Position numbers and translations under genes: made by a program
Notes under the pieces: generated by a model
The model's database searches: none
The model's input: only the letters and a program-made list of their open reading frames with translations
Told to the model about the DNA's origin: nothing
In this document: piece after piece, positions 54,290 to 62,232 of the stretch
Position numbering within the stretch: position 1 is the stretch's first letter
Layout: every line of letters starts with the position of its first letter
NCBI GenBank assembly: GCA_964531225.1
Contig: CAZHDB010000001.1
Coordinates: 81,387 to 145,386 of the forward strand
DNA length: 64,000 nucleotides
Direction of reading: 5' to 3'
From: CAZHDB01 sp964531225
GTDB lineage: Archaea > Thermoproteota > Thermoprotei_A > Sulfolobales > Desulfurococcaceae

Positions 54290-55156
54290 TCAATTAATGC
54301 CATATCCAATAGTAGAAAGAATTGATTGTGGAACCGAGCAACAAGCTTCTATAACTCTTAAATCGTATTTGTTAATTAATCTTCTTGGAGGATGGACTAT
54401 CCTATTAACTATTTTATTCTTGATCAAGATTTCATCAACAACGTATCTTAAGGGCCAGGGCCTCATACATCCTAGAGCTATTTCTCCATTCAATCTTCTC
54501 CTACCATAACATATAATATCAAGTATATCACTAGTTTTTGGAGGCTTTGCATAGGCCATGGGAGTATTCTTCGTAGGGGTGAATATTAGAAAAACAGTTA
54601 AGTATGGATCATAATTACTTAGGAGATCGATAGCCATGTATTCCCAGTCTATGATTCCATGTTTCAGGCCTAATGGTATATGTGGAACTATGTAGTCTGG
54701 ACCGTAATTGACTAGAGCCTCGTATCCCTTAATGTAGTCATCAGCGTCTTTGTCTAGGTGTTTAATGTCCTTAATCACTCTATTGTCAAGAATGAATTCA
54801 TAGTCTACTATATCTATCTTTGAATATCGAATATTTGAAGCCAATTTACGATCAACTATTCCTATATGTAGATTTATGATTAGTTTAAAATCGTTTTTAA
54901 TATCTTTTATAATGGGAAGATATGGTTCTATAGGTAACTTGCCTTCTCTTGTGAATCCACCACTTATTAACATACCCATTGCTCCATTCTTCCAATAATA
55001 TCTAGCCAAATCATATAATTCCTTTGGAGAAAAAACGTGATCCATGGATTTAAGGTAATATCCCATGCAATAACTACAATTAAGCCAGCATTTAGAGCCG
55101 GTAATACTTATACTTGGGAACTTCTTACCTGGTATAAAAACTAAAGGTTTATCCAT
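54290..55156 (-). CDS. lipS1: Radical SAM protein, LipS1-like lipoyl synthase component
   Basis: The radical SAM motif is KCWLNCSYCMG (CxxxCxxC) within FPSISITGSKCWLNCSYC near residue 22. GMLISGGFTREGKLPI and a cysteine-containing C-terminus (ALGCMRPW, EACCS) follow; the latter may hold an auxiliary cluster, the sulfur donor in lipoyl synthases. It is 3 bp from a second radical SAM gene and next to lplA and lplB, as in the two-protein LipS1/LipS2 lipoate pathway of archaea. Which of the pair is LipS1 is a tentative call. Confidence 0.72.
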   Translation of the reverse strand: MDKPLVFIPGKKFPSISITGSKCWLNCSYCMGYYLKSMDHVFSPKELYDLARYYWKNGAMGMLISGGFTREGKLPIEPYLPIIKDIKNDFKLIINLHIGIVDRKLASNIRYSKIDIVDYEFILDNRVIKDIKHLDKDADDYIKGYEALVNYGPDYIVPHIPLGLKHGIIDWEYMAIDLLSNYDPYLTVFLIFTPTKNTPMAYAKPPKTSDILDIICYGRRRLNGEIALGCMRPWPLRYVVDEILIKNKIVNRIVHPPRRLINKYDLRVIEACCSVPQSILSTIGYGIN

Positions 55157-55159
55157 AAA

Positions 55160-56152
55160 TTATTGTTCACCTTTAATCTTTAATAATTCATATTTTAGGT
55201 CAGGAATATGATTTTTCACATGGTCTATAGAATAGTAGTTATAGAAGGGTCCTTTTGGATTTTCATTATAATATGGTCTATTACAGTACGGGCATCCCAA
55301 GGTCAAAAATATTTTTAGGTATTCATTAATATTCTCTAAAATAGTTTCAATAATTCTCTTCTTCACAAATAGCCTTCCATTATCTATATAGACGATATCT
55401 GGTGGACTATAGCCTTCGTTGAGATAATGTATAAGGATCTGTATGGCTCTATAATAGCTTATATCAGGTCTTTTTAATCGTAGCATTAATCCTTTTACTG
55501 GGGTATATGAGAACAGGGCAATATTTGCACCCAGCCTAATTAGTCTATGAATCAGATTAACTGTTTCCGATGGAGTCTCCCCTAATCCGATTATCAGATG
55601 AATAGTTACATGTTTTCTACCAAAAACATATATGGCCTTCTTTATAAAGTCCATATAAATGTTCCATGTATATGGTTTATTCATTTCCTTGAAAACTTTT
55701 GGAGACATGGCATCTAATCCTATTCCAAGATGATCCACGCCGAGCTCCTTCAATATGTGAAGATACTTTATAGATATAGGGGTTGTAGCAACGCTTATAG
55801 GTATCTCTATATCGTTAAAGCGAAAATACTTTATTACATTGATTATTTCCTCTATAAATCCTTTCTTCATAATTGACTGTATACATATCCTCTTTATCCA
55901 AGATCTATTAGCTAATATGCTATTGATCAATTTGTCTAAGGATATAGTGTGCCATGTAACTCTTGATAAAAACTTCTTATCAACAATGTTTGTTATGCTC
56001 TGTGGACAGAACTTACACTTTGCCAGACAACCATTTTCACTATATTGTAATAAGTATATAGTCTCCATTGGAAAAGGCATCCTTAAATCTATAAGTCCGA
56101 GTTTTGCAAGTGTAGCTATAGATGCTCTTATGACATATTTGCTAGAGTTCAT
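55160..56152 (-). CDS. lipS2: Radical SAM protein, LipS2-like lipoyl synthase component
   Basis: The cluster motif is GCLAKCKFCPQS (near residue 42), with a BioB-like core (IPISVATTPISIKYLH, VDHLGIGLDAMSP, HLIIGLGETPSET). A C-terminal pair, LGCPYCNRPYY, could bind an auxiliary iron-sulfur cluster. It is the first gene of a two-gene operon with the LipS1-like gene. The pair would insert two sulfurs into protein-bound octanoate. It is divergent from lplA, 119 bp apart. Confidence 0.72.
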   Translation of the reverse strand: MNSSKYVIRASIATLAKLGLIDLRMPFPMETIYLLQYSENGCLAKCKFCPQSITNIVDKKFLSRVTWHTISLDKLINSILANRSWIKRICIQSIMKKGFIEEIINVIKYFRFNDIEIPISVATTPISIKYLHILKELGVDHLGIGLDAMSPKVFKEMNKPYTWNIYMDFIKKAIYVFGRKHVTIHLIIGLGETPSETVNLIHRLIRLGANIALFSYTPVKGLMLRLKRPDISYYRAIQILIHYLNEGYSPPDIVYIDNGRLFVKKRIIETILENINEYLKIFLTLGCPYCNRPYYNENPKGPFYNYYSIDHVKNHIPDLKYELLKIKGEQ

Positions 56153-56271
56153 AAGCCATAAGCTCCAGCTAAGTCATTCTACCTGGAATATTGATACTTG
56201 TTAAAGGTAATTATTTATTGCTTTTCAAGGTATTAGTAACTTAGATGAACTGATTTATTAGGGATCTATAA

Positions 56272-57024
56272 ATGGTTTGGAGATTGATAATTGGAGAGGG
56301 AAGTATTTATTGGAATATGGCTATTGATGAGGCAATGCTAGTTTTACACGATAAAGGATTGATCCCGAATACTCTCAGGATATACGTTATGAAGCCAAGC
56401 GGTGTAACATTCGGTTATTTCCAGAGGGTAGACGATGCTATTAATCTTGAATTCCTTAGATCAAAGAATATAGACTATACTCGTAGGATTACAGGTGGGG
56501 GAGCAGTATATCATGACATGAATGGTGAAATAACATATTCTATTGTTGCAAAAATAGACAATATTTCACGGGATATTCTTGAAAGTTATAAAATCATCTG
56601 CCAAGGAATAGTCTATGCTATTGAAGAGTTCGGGTTAAAGGCCGAATATAAACCTATTAACGATGTATTAGTCAATGGTAAAAAGATTTCTGGAAGTGCA
56701 CAAGCAAGGAAAAAACAAAGCCTTCTACAACATGGAACCCTAATGTACAATACAGATCTAGATATTCTATCTAATGTAATAAAGATACCTAAGGAGAAAA
56801 TGCAAGCACATGGTATTAGAAGTATAAGAGATAGAGTAACAACGCTTTCTATAGAATTAGGATATAATCCCGGATACAAACATATCGTACAATCTCTAAT
56901 TAGCGGCTTTAGAAAAGCATTGAGTATAGAGTTTAAACATCAAGAACTAACTCCTATGGAAATAACATACGCTAAAAAGTTAGTCAATAAATACAGATCG
57001 AAAGAATGGATTTTCAAGAGGTAA
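56272..57024 (+). CDS. lplA: Lipoate-protein ligase A, catalytic domain
   Basis: The ligase activates lipoate or octanoate with ATP and attaches it to a lysine of a carrier protein. Motifs are WNMAIDEAMLV at the N-terminus, RRITGGGAVYHDMNGEITYS and NDVLVNGKKISGSAQARK with the catalytic lysine, then HGTLMYNTDLD. The C-terminal accessory domain is missing here and is encoded by the next gene, the split arrangement known in archaea. Confidence 0.92.
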   Translation: MVWRLIIGEGSIYWNMAIDEAMLVLHDKGLIPNTLRIYVMKPSGVTFGYFQRVDDAINLEFLRSKNIDYTRRITGGGAVYHDMNGEITYSIVAKIDNISRDILESYKIICQGIVYAIEEFGLKAEYKPINDVLVNGKKISGSAQARKKQSLLQHGTLMYNTDLDILSNVIKIPKEKMQAHGIRSIRDRVTTLSIELGYNPGYKHIVQSLISGFRKALSIEFKHQELTPMEITYAKKLVNKYRSKEWIFKR

Positions 57025-57031
57025 TGATAAA

Positions 57032-57304
57032 TTGGTTTATAAGAGTGGAATAAAGAGGGTAAAAGGCGGTAAAACCTTAAAAATAGATCTGGATGTGGAG
57101 TCAGGTATAATAAAAGATATAATAATAAGCGGAGATTTCTTCGCATATCCTATGGAAGCTGTTGATGAGCTAGAGAATATGTTGAAGGGTGCTAGTGTAT
57201 CTAATGCTATAGAGATTATTAATTGTTTTCGAGATCGAATAGTGTTCATCGGATTAACTATCGATGATATAATAGATTTACTTAGAAAAATACTGTTTCT
57301 ATAA
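57032..57304 (+). CDS. lplB: Lipoate-protein ligase accessory subunit (LplB)
   Basis: The 90-residue protein matches the C-terminal domain of bacterial LplA (KVKGGKTLKIDL-like start, IIISGDFFAYPMEAVDELEN, then the end DDIIDLLRKILF). Split ligases need it for lipoate activation. It begins 7 bp after lplA with a TTG start, so the two are co-expressed. Confidence 0.88.
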   Translation: MVYKSGIKRVKGGKTLKIDLDVESGIIKDIIISGDFFAYPMEAVDELENMLKGASVSNAIEIINCFRDRIVFIGLTIDDIIDLLRKILFL

Positions 57305-57369
57305 AAATGATGGACAGGTATACATATATTAATGCACTTATTATTTTTCTTGATTTGGGGCGGTAATTA

Positions 57370-58656
57370 TTGAGTATAGAATATAGCTTATCTAGGTTGT
57401 TCAAGTACTCTGACCCTAATATGGTACTTAATATGTTTAAGCCTTATATTAATCAGTGTATTAGTGAAATTGATGTACGATATGCTTATGGCCATGTATT
57501 GGCTGAAGACATTTATTCACCTATTGATAGACCGTTCCTAGATATTTCTCATGTAGATGGATACGCTATTAGGAGTATTGATACTAAAGGAGCCTCTTCT
57601 AGAAATCCTATCAAGCTAAAGGTAGTTAAAGGTATAGATCCAAGGAATGCCCATAACTATATCCTTAGAGGGGGTGAAGCAGTATTTGTTGAGACAGCGT
57701 ATCCATTACCTAGAGGGGCTGATGCTGTAGTTCCAGTTGAATCTGTTAGAAGAGAAGGGGACTTGATCTATGTTTATAGAGAGATTAAGAGCGGCTCAGA
57801 TGTCTTTAGAAAGGGAACCGATTTTAAGAAGGGAGAAAAGATCGCATCTATGGGAGACTATATTAATCCAAGTATTCAAAAGGCATTAATGGATCTTGGG
57901 ATAAAGTATGTTAAAGTATTCTGTAGACCTAAAATAGCCATTATAGGTGTAGGAAGTGAATTAACTGATGAAATAGTTCCTCCATCAACGTCTAAGATAA
58001 CATCTTCTTCTTCATACTTCCTAAAACATATACTTGAATACTATGGAGCTAAAATAGCCTACATGGGTTTAGTGAAGGATGATCCTAATGAACTTATTTC
58101 CTTTATAAATTATCTATTAAGGAAGAGAATAGATCTAATAATAACCATTGGAGGCGTTTCCATGGGGCCTAGGGATTTTACATGGATCACAATCTATCAA
58201 TACTATAGGCCAAAAATATTCTTCAGAGGCCTCAAGACTCATCCAGGAAGATCAACTAGCGGTGCATTAGTTGAAGGAATACCAATAATAAACCTACCGG
58301 GCTTACCTCAATCAACGTTATCGGGAACCCTATTCATTATATTACCTATTATAAACTATATGTATGGCCGTGGATTCCATGTAAAGTTACCATTTATTGA
58401 TGTAGAGATCGAGGATGATTATGTAATTGATAAATATATTGGGTTCTATAGGCTTAGATTTCTTAGAATAAACTATAGTGAAGTTAAAGCAAAGATTATA
58501 CGTGGCCTTGGATCATATCATGTATCAATATTCACTAGATCAGATGCCTTTACCATAATTAAACCTGGAATAAAGAAAATATCCAAGGGTGAAAAAATAA
58601 GGGCATATTATTTAGAACCTATTTATAAATTTAATAATACTACAACCTATATTTGA
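57370..58656 (+). CDS. moeA: Molybdopterin molybdenumtransferase MoeA
   Basis: MoeA inserts molybdenum or tungsten into molybdopterin. Landmarks are RPFLDISHVDGYAIRS, PRGADAVVPVE, IGVGSEL, TIGGVSMGPRDF and GLPGLPQSTLSGT-like NLPGLPQSTLSG. The 428-residue length is normal. In Desulfurococcales the cofactor usually carries tungsten for aldehyde:ferredoxin oxidoreductases. The start is a TTG. No other moa/moe gene is in the window. Confidence 0.92.
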   Translation: MSIEYSLSRLFKYSDPNMVLNMFKPYINQCISEIDVRYAYGHVLAEDIYSPIDRPFLDISHVDGYAIRSIDTKGASSRNPIKLKVVKGIDPRNAHNYILRGGEAVFVETAYPLPRGADAVVPVESVRREGDLIYVYREIKSGSDVFRKGTDFKKGEKIASMGDYINPSIQKALMDLGIKYVKVFCRPKIAIIGVGSELTDEIVPPSTSKITSSSSYFLKHILEYYGAKIAYMGLVKDDPNELISFINYLLRKRIDLIITIGGVSMGPRDFTWITIYQYYRPKIFFRGLKTHPGRSTSGALVEGIPIINLPGLPQSTLSGTLFIILPIINYMYGRGFHVKLPFIDVEIEDDYVIDKYIGFYRLRFLRINYSEVKAKIIRGLGSYHVSIFTRSDAFTIIKPGIKKISKGEKIRAYYLEPIYKFNNTTTYI

Positions 58657-58849
58657 TCTTAAATATTCATTTTATGGTGTAAATCTGGCTTATTGGAAAA
58701 TAGTTTTTAGGCCATATATAATTGGTTGATAGCTTAATATTTATTCGGTTCAATAATATGGTAAGTAGTATTTTCCTCGTAAAAATATATGCTGTATGGC
58801 TTATGTTTCAATAATTTTTTATGCCACGCCACATTATTTTAGGCTTTAG

Positions 58850-59509
58850 GTGTCTAAGGTGATATTGAGAGGATTGAGACTAATATTGTTTGATCTCGAT
58901 GGTACGTTAGTAGATAGTGAAGATGCTATTGTAGAGAGTTTTAGAAAAGCTAGTGAATTGACTGGTGTCAAGATCGATCTTAATAAATTAAGGAGTCTTC
59001 TTGGACGCCCATTAATGGATGTTGTTAAAGGATCATTGGTTAAAGATGTTGATGAAAAGAAGTTGATGGAATATATTAGAATAAAAAGAATGATAATGAA
59101 TGAAATATGGAGAGATAGAGTAAAATTATTCCCTGATGTTATACCAACGTTAAGGGAGCTAAAGAATAGGGGATACATTCTTGGAGTAGCTTCATCAAGT
59201 ACTATAAGTAGAGTTAAGGAATTTTTAGAACATTTCGGAATACTACACTATTTTGATGTCATTTCAGGTGTTATAGAAGGTAAGATATTTGGTAAACCAA
59301 GACCAGATACAATTCTTTATGCCGTAAAGAAAATCAATGTTGAGCCATCTAAAGTACTATATATAGGTGACATGGAAGTTGATTGTATTGCTGCAATTAA
59401 TGCTCGAGTAAGGTTTATTAGATTAGCTAGAAAAGTAAATGATCACTGGAGATGTAAGCCAATATTAACAATTAGATCCTTATTAGAATTATTAAATATC
59501 CTTGCATAA
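58850..59509 (+). CDS. HAD-superfamily phosphatase (phosphoglycolate phosphatase-like)
   Basis: The motifs are in order: nucleophile LILFDLDGTLVDSE, motif II GVASSSTISRVKEF, Lys in KIFGKPRPDTILYA and metal-binding LYIGDMEVDCIAA. A helical cap lies between residues 20 and 90. The 219-residue length is typical of beta-phosphoglucomutase/phosphoglycolate phosphatase relatives; the substrate is not readable. The GTG at 58850 or the one at 58859 could start it. Confidence 0.88.
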   Translation: MSKVILRGLRLILFDLDGTLVDSEDAIVESFRKASELTGVKIDLNKLRSLLGRPLMDVVKGSLVKDVDEKKLMEYIRIKRMIMNEIWRDRVKLFPDVIPTLRELKNRGYILGVASSSTISRVKEFLEHFGILHYFDVISGVIEGKIFGKPRPDTILYAVKKINVEPSKVLYIGDMEVDCIAAINARVRFIRLARKVNDHWRCKPILTIRSLLELLNILA

Positions 59510-59956
59510 AATACTTGTATTGAACTCATAAATCATAACATGATTCATTTAATGTAATTCATCAACTCTCGATCATTATTAGCTGGAATAATTGTTTCAG
59601 TAAACTTGTTGGGCAAATCAATCATCTGTTCACAAATCTTAATCTATTTCCAAGATCCAAAGGACAAATCCTTTGTGCCGAACTATTTGTACAAGTTCTA
59701 TTTAGTAAATTTTATCTTAGGTATGAATACAATCTTGTGTTCCATTTTCTAAGATCTTCTTTATTATTGAGTTTTATTTATTCTAGCAAGCTATTTCATT
59801 AATATACTTTGATAAGTGGTTTGGAGGATTCGATTCTGATCATTCTGTTTTACCCGATTTAATATATAAATATAGTGTATCTAATTTGTAATCAAATTAA
59901 AAGCCCTAGTGATTAAATCTTTTATTCGTGAAAAGTCATAATATGGTGGTATAAAG
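59510..59956. other. Long intergenic region with a possible gene remnant
   Basis: This 447-bp AT-rich region lies between the HAD and dUTPase-like genes. It has no intact gene. The minus strand 59545-59745 gives protein-like fragments in successive frames (see that entry). The rest shows nothing beyond promoter-like AT runs near 59860. Confidence 0.5.
59545..59745 (-). pseudogene. Possible decayed small gene with two frameshifts
   Basis: Starting at an ATG at 59745, the frames read MEHKIVFIPKIKFTK, then ELVQIVRHKGFVLWILEID, then KICEQMIDLPNKFTETIIP and on to MNYIK and a TGA. Each junction needs a one- or two-base shift. Together they make a plausible protein of about 65 residues that I do not recognise. 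Chance ORFs are common in such AT-rich DNA, so this is weak. Confidence 0.25.
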
Positions 59957-60430
59957 GTGGTTGTATTATCTCCGGAGGATCTATCAAAGATATTTAGTAT
60001 ACCGTTGGAGGAACTAGACTGTGCTGGTTTAAGATTAACATTATCTGAGGTATATCGTTTAAACTCTCCTGGAAAGATCGGTATTAATTATAAGGAACTT
60101 CCTAAATATGTTGAGGTCAAGCCCGTTAATAATAATACGTTTTATTTAGAAAACGGAGCCTATCTTGTAAGGTATAATGAATATATACATGTACCTTCAG
60201 ATACTATAGCATTGGCTATACAGAGATCGAGTTTATTGAGAATGGGTGCTTCACTCTATACTGCTGTGTGGGATCCTGGTTATGAGGGAAGAGGCTCTGG
60301 TTTGCTGGTGGTTCATAATAGGAATGGCATATATATTGAAAAGGGTGCGCAAATAGCTCAGCTCGTATTTATTAAGATGAGTAGATCAACTAAGAAATTA
60401 TATCGGGGCAGTTATTTTAGAGAAAAATAG
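59957..60430 (+). CDS. dut: dUTPase / dCTP deaminase-family protein
   Basis: The trimeric dUTPase fold is marked by IALAIQRSSLLRMGA, TAVWDPGYEGRGSG and EKGAQIAQLVF. The 157-residue length fits archaeal dUTPase or dCTP deaminase relatives, which remove dUTP or make dUMP. The family distinction (dUTPase versus bifunctional deaminase) is uncertain by eye. GGTGG precedes the GTG start by seven bases. Confidence 0.85.
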   Translation: MVVLSPEDLSKIFSIPLEELDCAGLRLTLSEVYRLNSPGKIGINYKELPKYVEVKPVNNNTFYLENGAYLVRYNEYIHVPSDTIALAIQRSSLLRMGASLYTAVWDPGYEGRGSGLLVVHNRNGIYIEKGAQIAQLVFIKMSRSTKKLYRGSYFREK

Positions 60431-60432
60431 AT

Positions 60433-61314
60433 TTACTTATCTTCAAGACTATGTATGAATTCGTTTATATGTTCTTTTATAGGGGCTATTTCATCCTTCC
60501 ATGGTTTAAGTAGTTCCCATGCCTTATCCGGATTTTCGGCTATTTTAGTAAGTATTTTAAGCATATTGCAATATTCTTCATCAGCTCCATCTATAGTCCT
60601 ACAAATACTCATAGGATCTAGCTCATATTCTAATGGTTCTACTATATTGGCTTCCATATCAACAAGGGGCAATCCGTAATAAATTGGATTGATCCCGTTT
60701 ATATACAAGGCCATTGAAACTGCATTAATCTCTTCACTACATGGCTCTGTATCCAGCCATAATTTTAAGATCTCATAATCTCCTTCAATAGATCTCGATA
60801 CTAAATAACCGTAGTCTAGATCCTTTAACCTATATGAAATTATTTTAGGCAATGTATCAAGCAATAATCTCATGGGATCGGAGGTTATAGTGTAATTAGA
60901 TAATTGTAATATTGCTTCCTTAATCGAATCATCATAGATCTTGTATAGACCCATTTTATATACAGCAGTATATGAGAGAACACCTTCACTAATTACACCT
61001 GTAGGAATAATACTCTTACCCAGTATTTCATGTATTATCCCTGATACGGTCCATCTAGGATCCTCTTTATTATAATAAACTATGGCCCTTCTATTGTCCA
61101 ATAACTTATGCGTCGTTAAATACAATATTAAAAACCATGAATATGTTCTATATGGTTTAGTAACTATTATTTGATCGAGTTTTTCCAAACCCTTTTCAAT
61201 AAACACTCTTATATCCTCTTTTAGATGAGCTCTAAAATAATTAATTATAAATCTCTTTTCTTCCTCTTCAATGCCGGCAAGCTTTAAGCCCAATTCGCTA
61301 CTAACATAACCCAT
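60433..61314 (-). CDS. Conserved hypothetical protein
   Basis: This 293-residue soluble protein, mostly helical, has the segments EEEEKRFIINYFRAHLKED and GLEKLDQIIVTKPYRTYSW. It carries two cysteines in a C-terminal block (CRTIDGADEEYC). There is no signal peptide, membrane helix or catalytic motif I recognise. It is convergent with the dUTPase-like gene (2 bp). The ATG has AGGTG upstream, supporting real translation. Confidence 0.65.
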   Translation of the reverse strand: MGYVSSELGLKLAGIEEEEKRFIINYFRAHLKEDIRVFIEKGLEKLDQIIVTKPYRTYSWFLILYLTTHKLLDNRRAIVYYNKEDPRWTVSGIIHEILGKSIIPTGVISEGVLSYTAVYKMGLYKIYDDSIKEAILQLSNYTITSDPMRLLLDTLPKIISYRLKDLDYGYLVSRSIEGDYEILKLWLDTEPCSEEINAVSMALYINGINPIYYGLPLVDMEANIVEPLEYELDPMSICRTIDGADEEYCNMLKILTKIAENPDKAWELLKPWKDEIAPIKEHINEFIHSLEDK

Positions 61315-61424
61315 TCATAGCACCTATTTAATCTATCCTTGAGAGATTATTATCTACCAATACTAGTTAATTAAGGATTATGCTTGTATGGATAAGAAGG
61401 GATCTAGCGAGGATATTATCTATG

Positions 61425-62132
61425 CTATTTATGAAGCCTTGACACAATAGTATAAACTATACTATTGATCTCTGATGTATTAACTAGTTTTTCAGGAGGT
61501 CTCTTGCCTTTATATTTGGCTGGAATAGGATCACTACAATACATGGCCTCGCTGAGTTCTCCCCTAATAATTGCTGGTGGAAGAATAGCTGCTGCTCTAG
61601 TTTCTCCCTTCCTTACAGTTTCGATATTAGTAATAATTGTATATGGAAATAATCCTTCAGCTTTGGTAATGTATAGTTTTTCAGCTCTTGGATGCCGAAT
61701 TACATTAACTATTTCTACACCTTCTATATCGACTGCATAAAATGGCTTATTATCTTCACCAAGCATTAACCTATATTTCAAGCCATATATTATTCGTAGA
61801 CAGTATCTTACCATAGCTAGGTTATATGGATCAGGATTAAACTTCTGTATGAGTTGTTTATCAAGTAAATGCCTAGCTAGTTCTATAGAATAATTCTGAA
61901 GGTCCTTTATCTCATTTGTTTTAGAAAGATTCTTTAGCGGCAAATAACTATATTTGATCTTCATTAGACACGATCTTGTATCTCTTATGATATTATAGAC
62001 TTTATTCCAGTTGATTGGAAGATTGAGTCTATGGTATTTAACGATATCTTCTAATTTATTTAAGGCATCCTCGGCAACCAGTATTCTAAAATCCTTTGCA
62101 GTATTCAATGGAACAATCACCATGAAGTTCAT
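61425..62132 (-). CDS. Protein with C-terminal tRNA-binding (EMAP-like) OB domain
   Basis: The N-terminal 130 residues are helical and unfamiliar. From about residue 140 the sequence follows the tRNA-binding OB fold found at the end of TyrRS and PheT and in Arc1p/EMAPII: VDIEGVEIVNVIRHPRAEKL, then TIITNIETVRKGETRAAAIL, then PPAIIRGELSEAMYCS. It is probably a stand-alone tRNA-binding or synthetase-associated factor. The start is the ATG at 62132 or 62123. Confidence 0.7.
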   Translation of the reverse strand: MNFMVIVPLNTAKDFRILVAEDALNKLEDIVKYHRLNLPINWNKVYNIIRDTRSCLMKIKYSYLPLKNLSKTNEIKDLQNYSIELARHLLDKQLIQKFNPDPYNLAMVRYCLRIIYGLKYRLMLGEDNKPFYAVDIEGVEIVNVIRHPRAEKLYITKAEGLFPYTIITNIETVRKGETRAAAILPPAIIRGELSEAMYCSDPIPAKYKGKRPPEKLVNTSEINSIVYTIVSRLHK

Positions 62133-62232
62133 GATGCTGTCAAGGATATATTGACAATAAACTCTCTGTAACTAGTTCTATATATATACAATTATATATA
62201 GTAGCCTAGGGGAATTTAAGAGGTTGAATATA

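Noticed and set aside
61388..61450. Plus-strand 20-codon ORF starting MDKKGSSEDIIYAIYEALTQ
   Set aside because: It reads well but is very short, lacks a ribosome binding site and overlaps the end of the minus-strand tRNA-binding protein gene.
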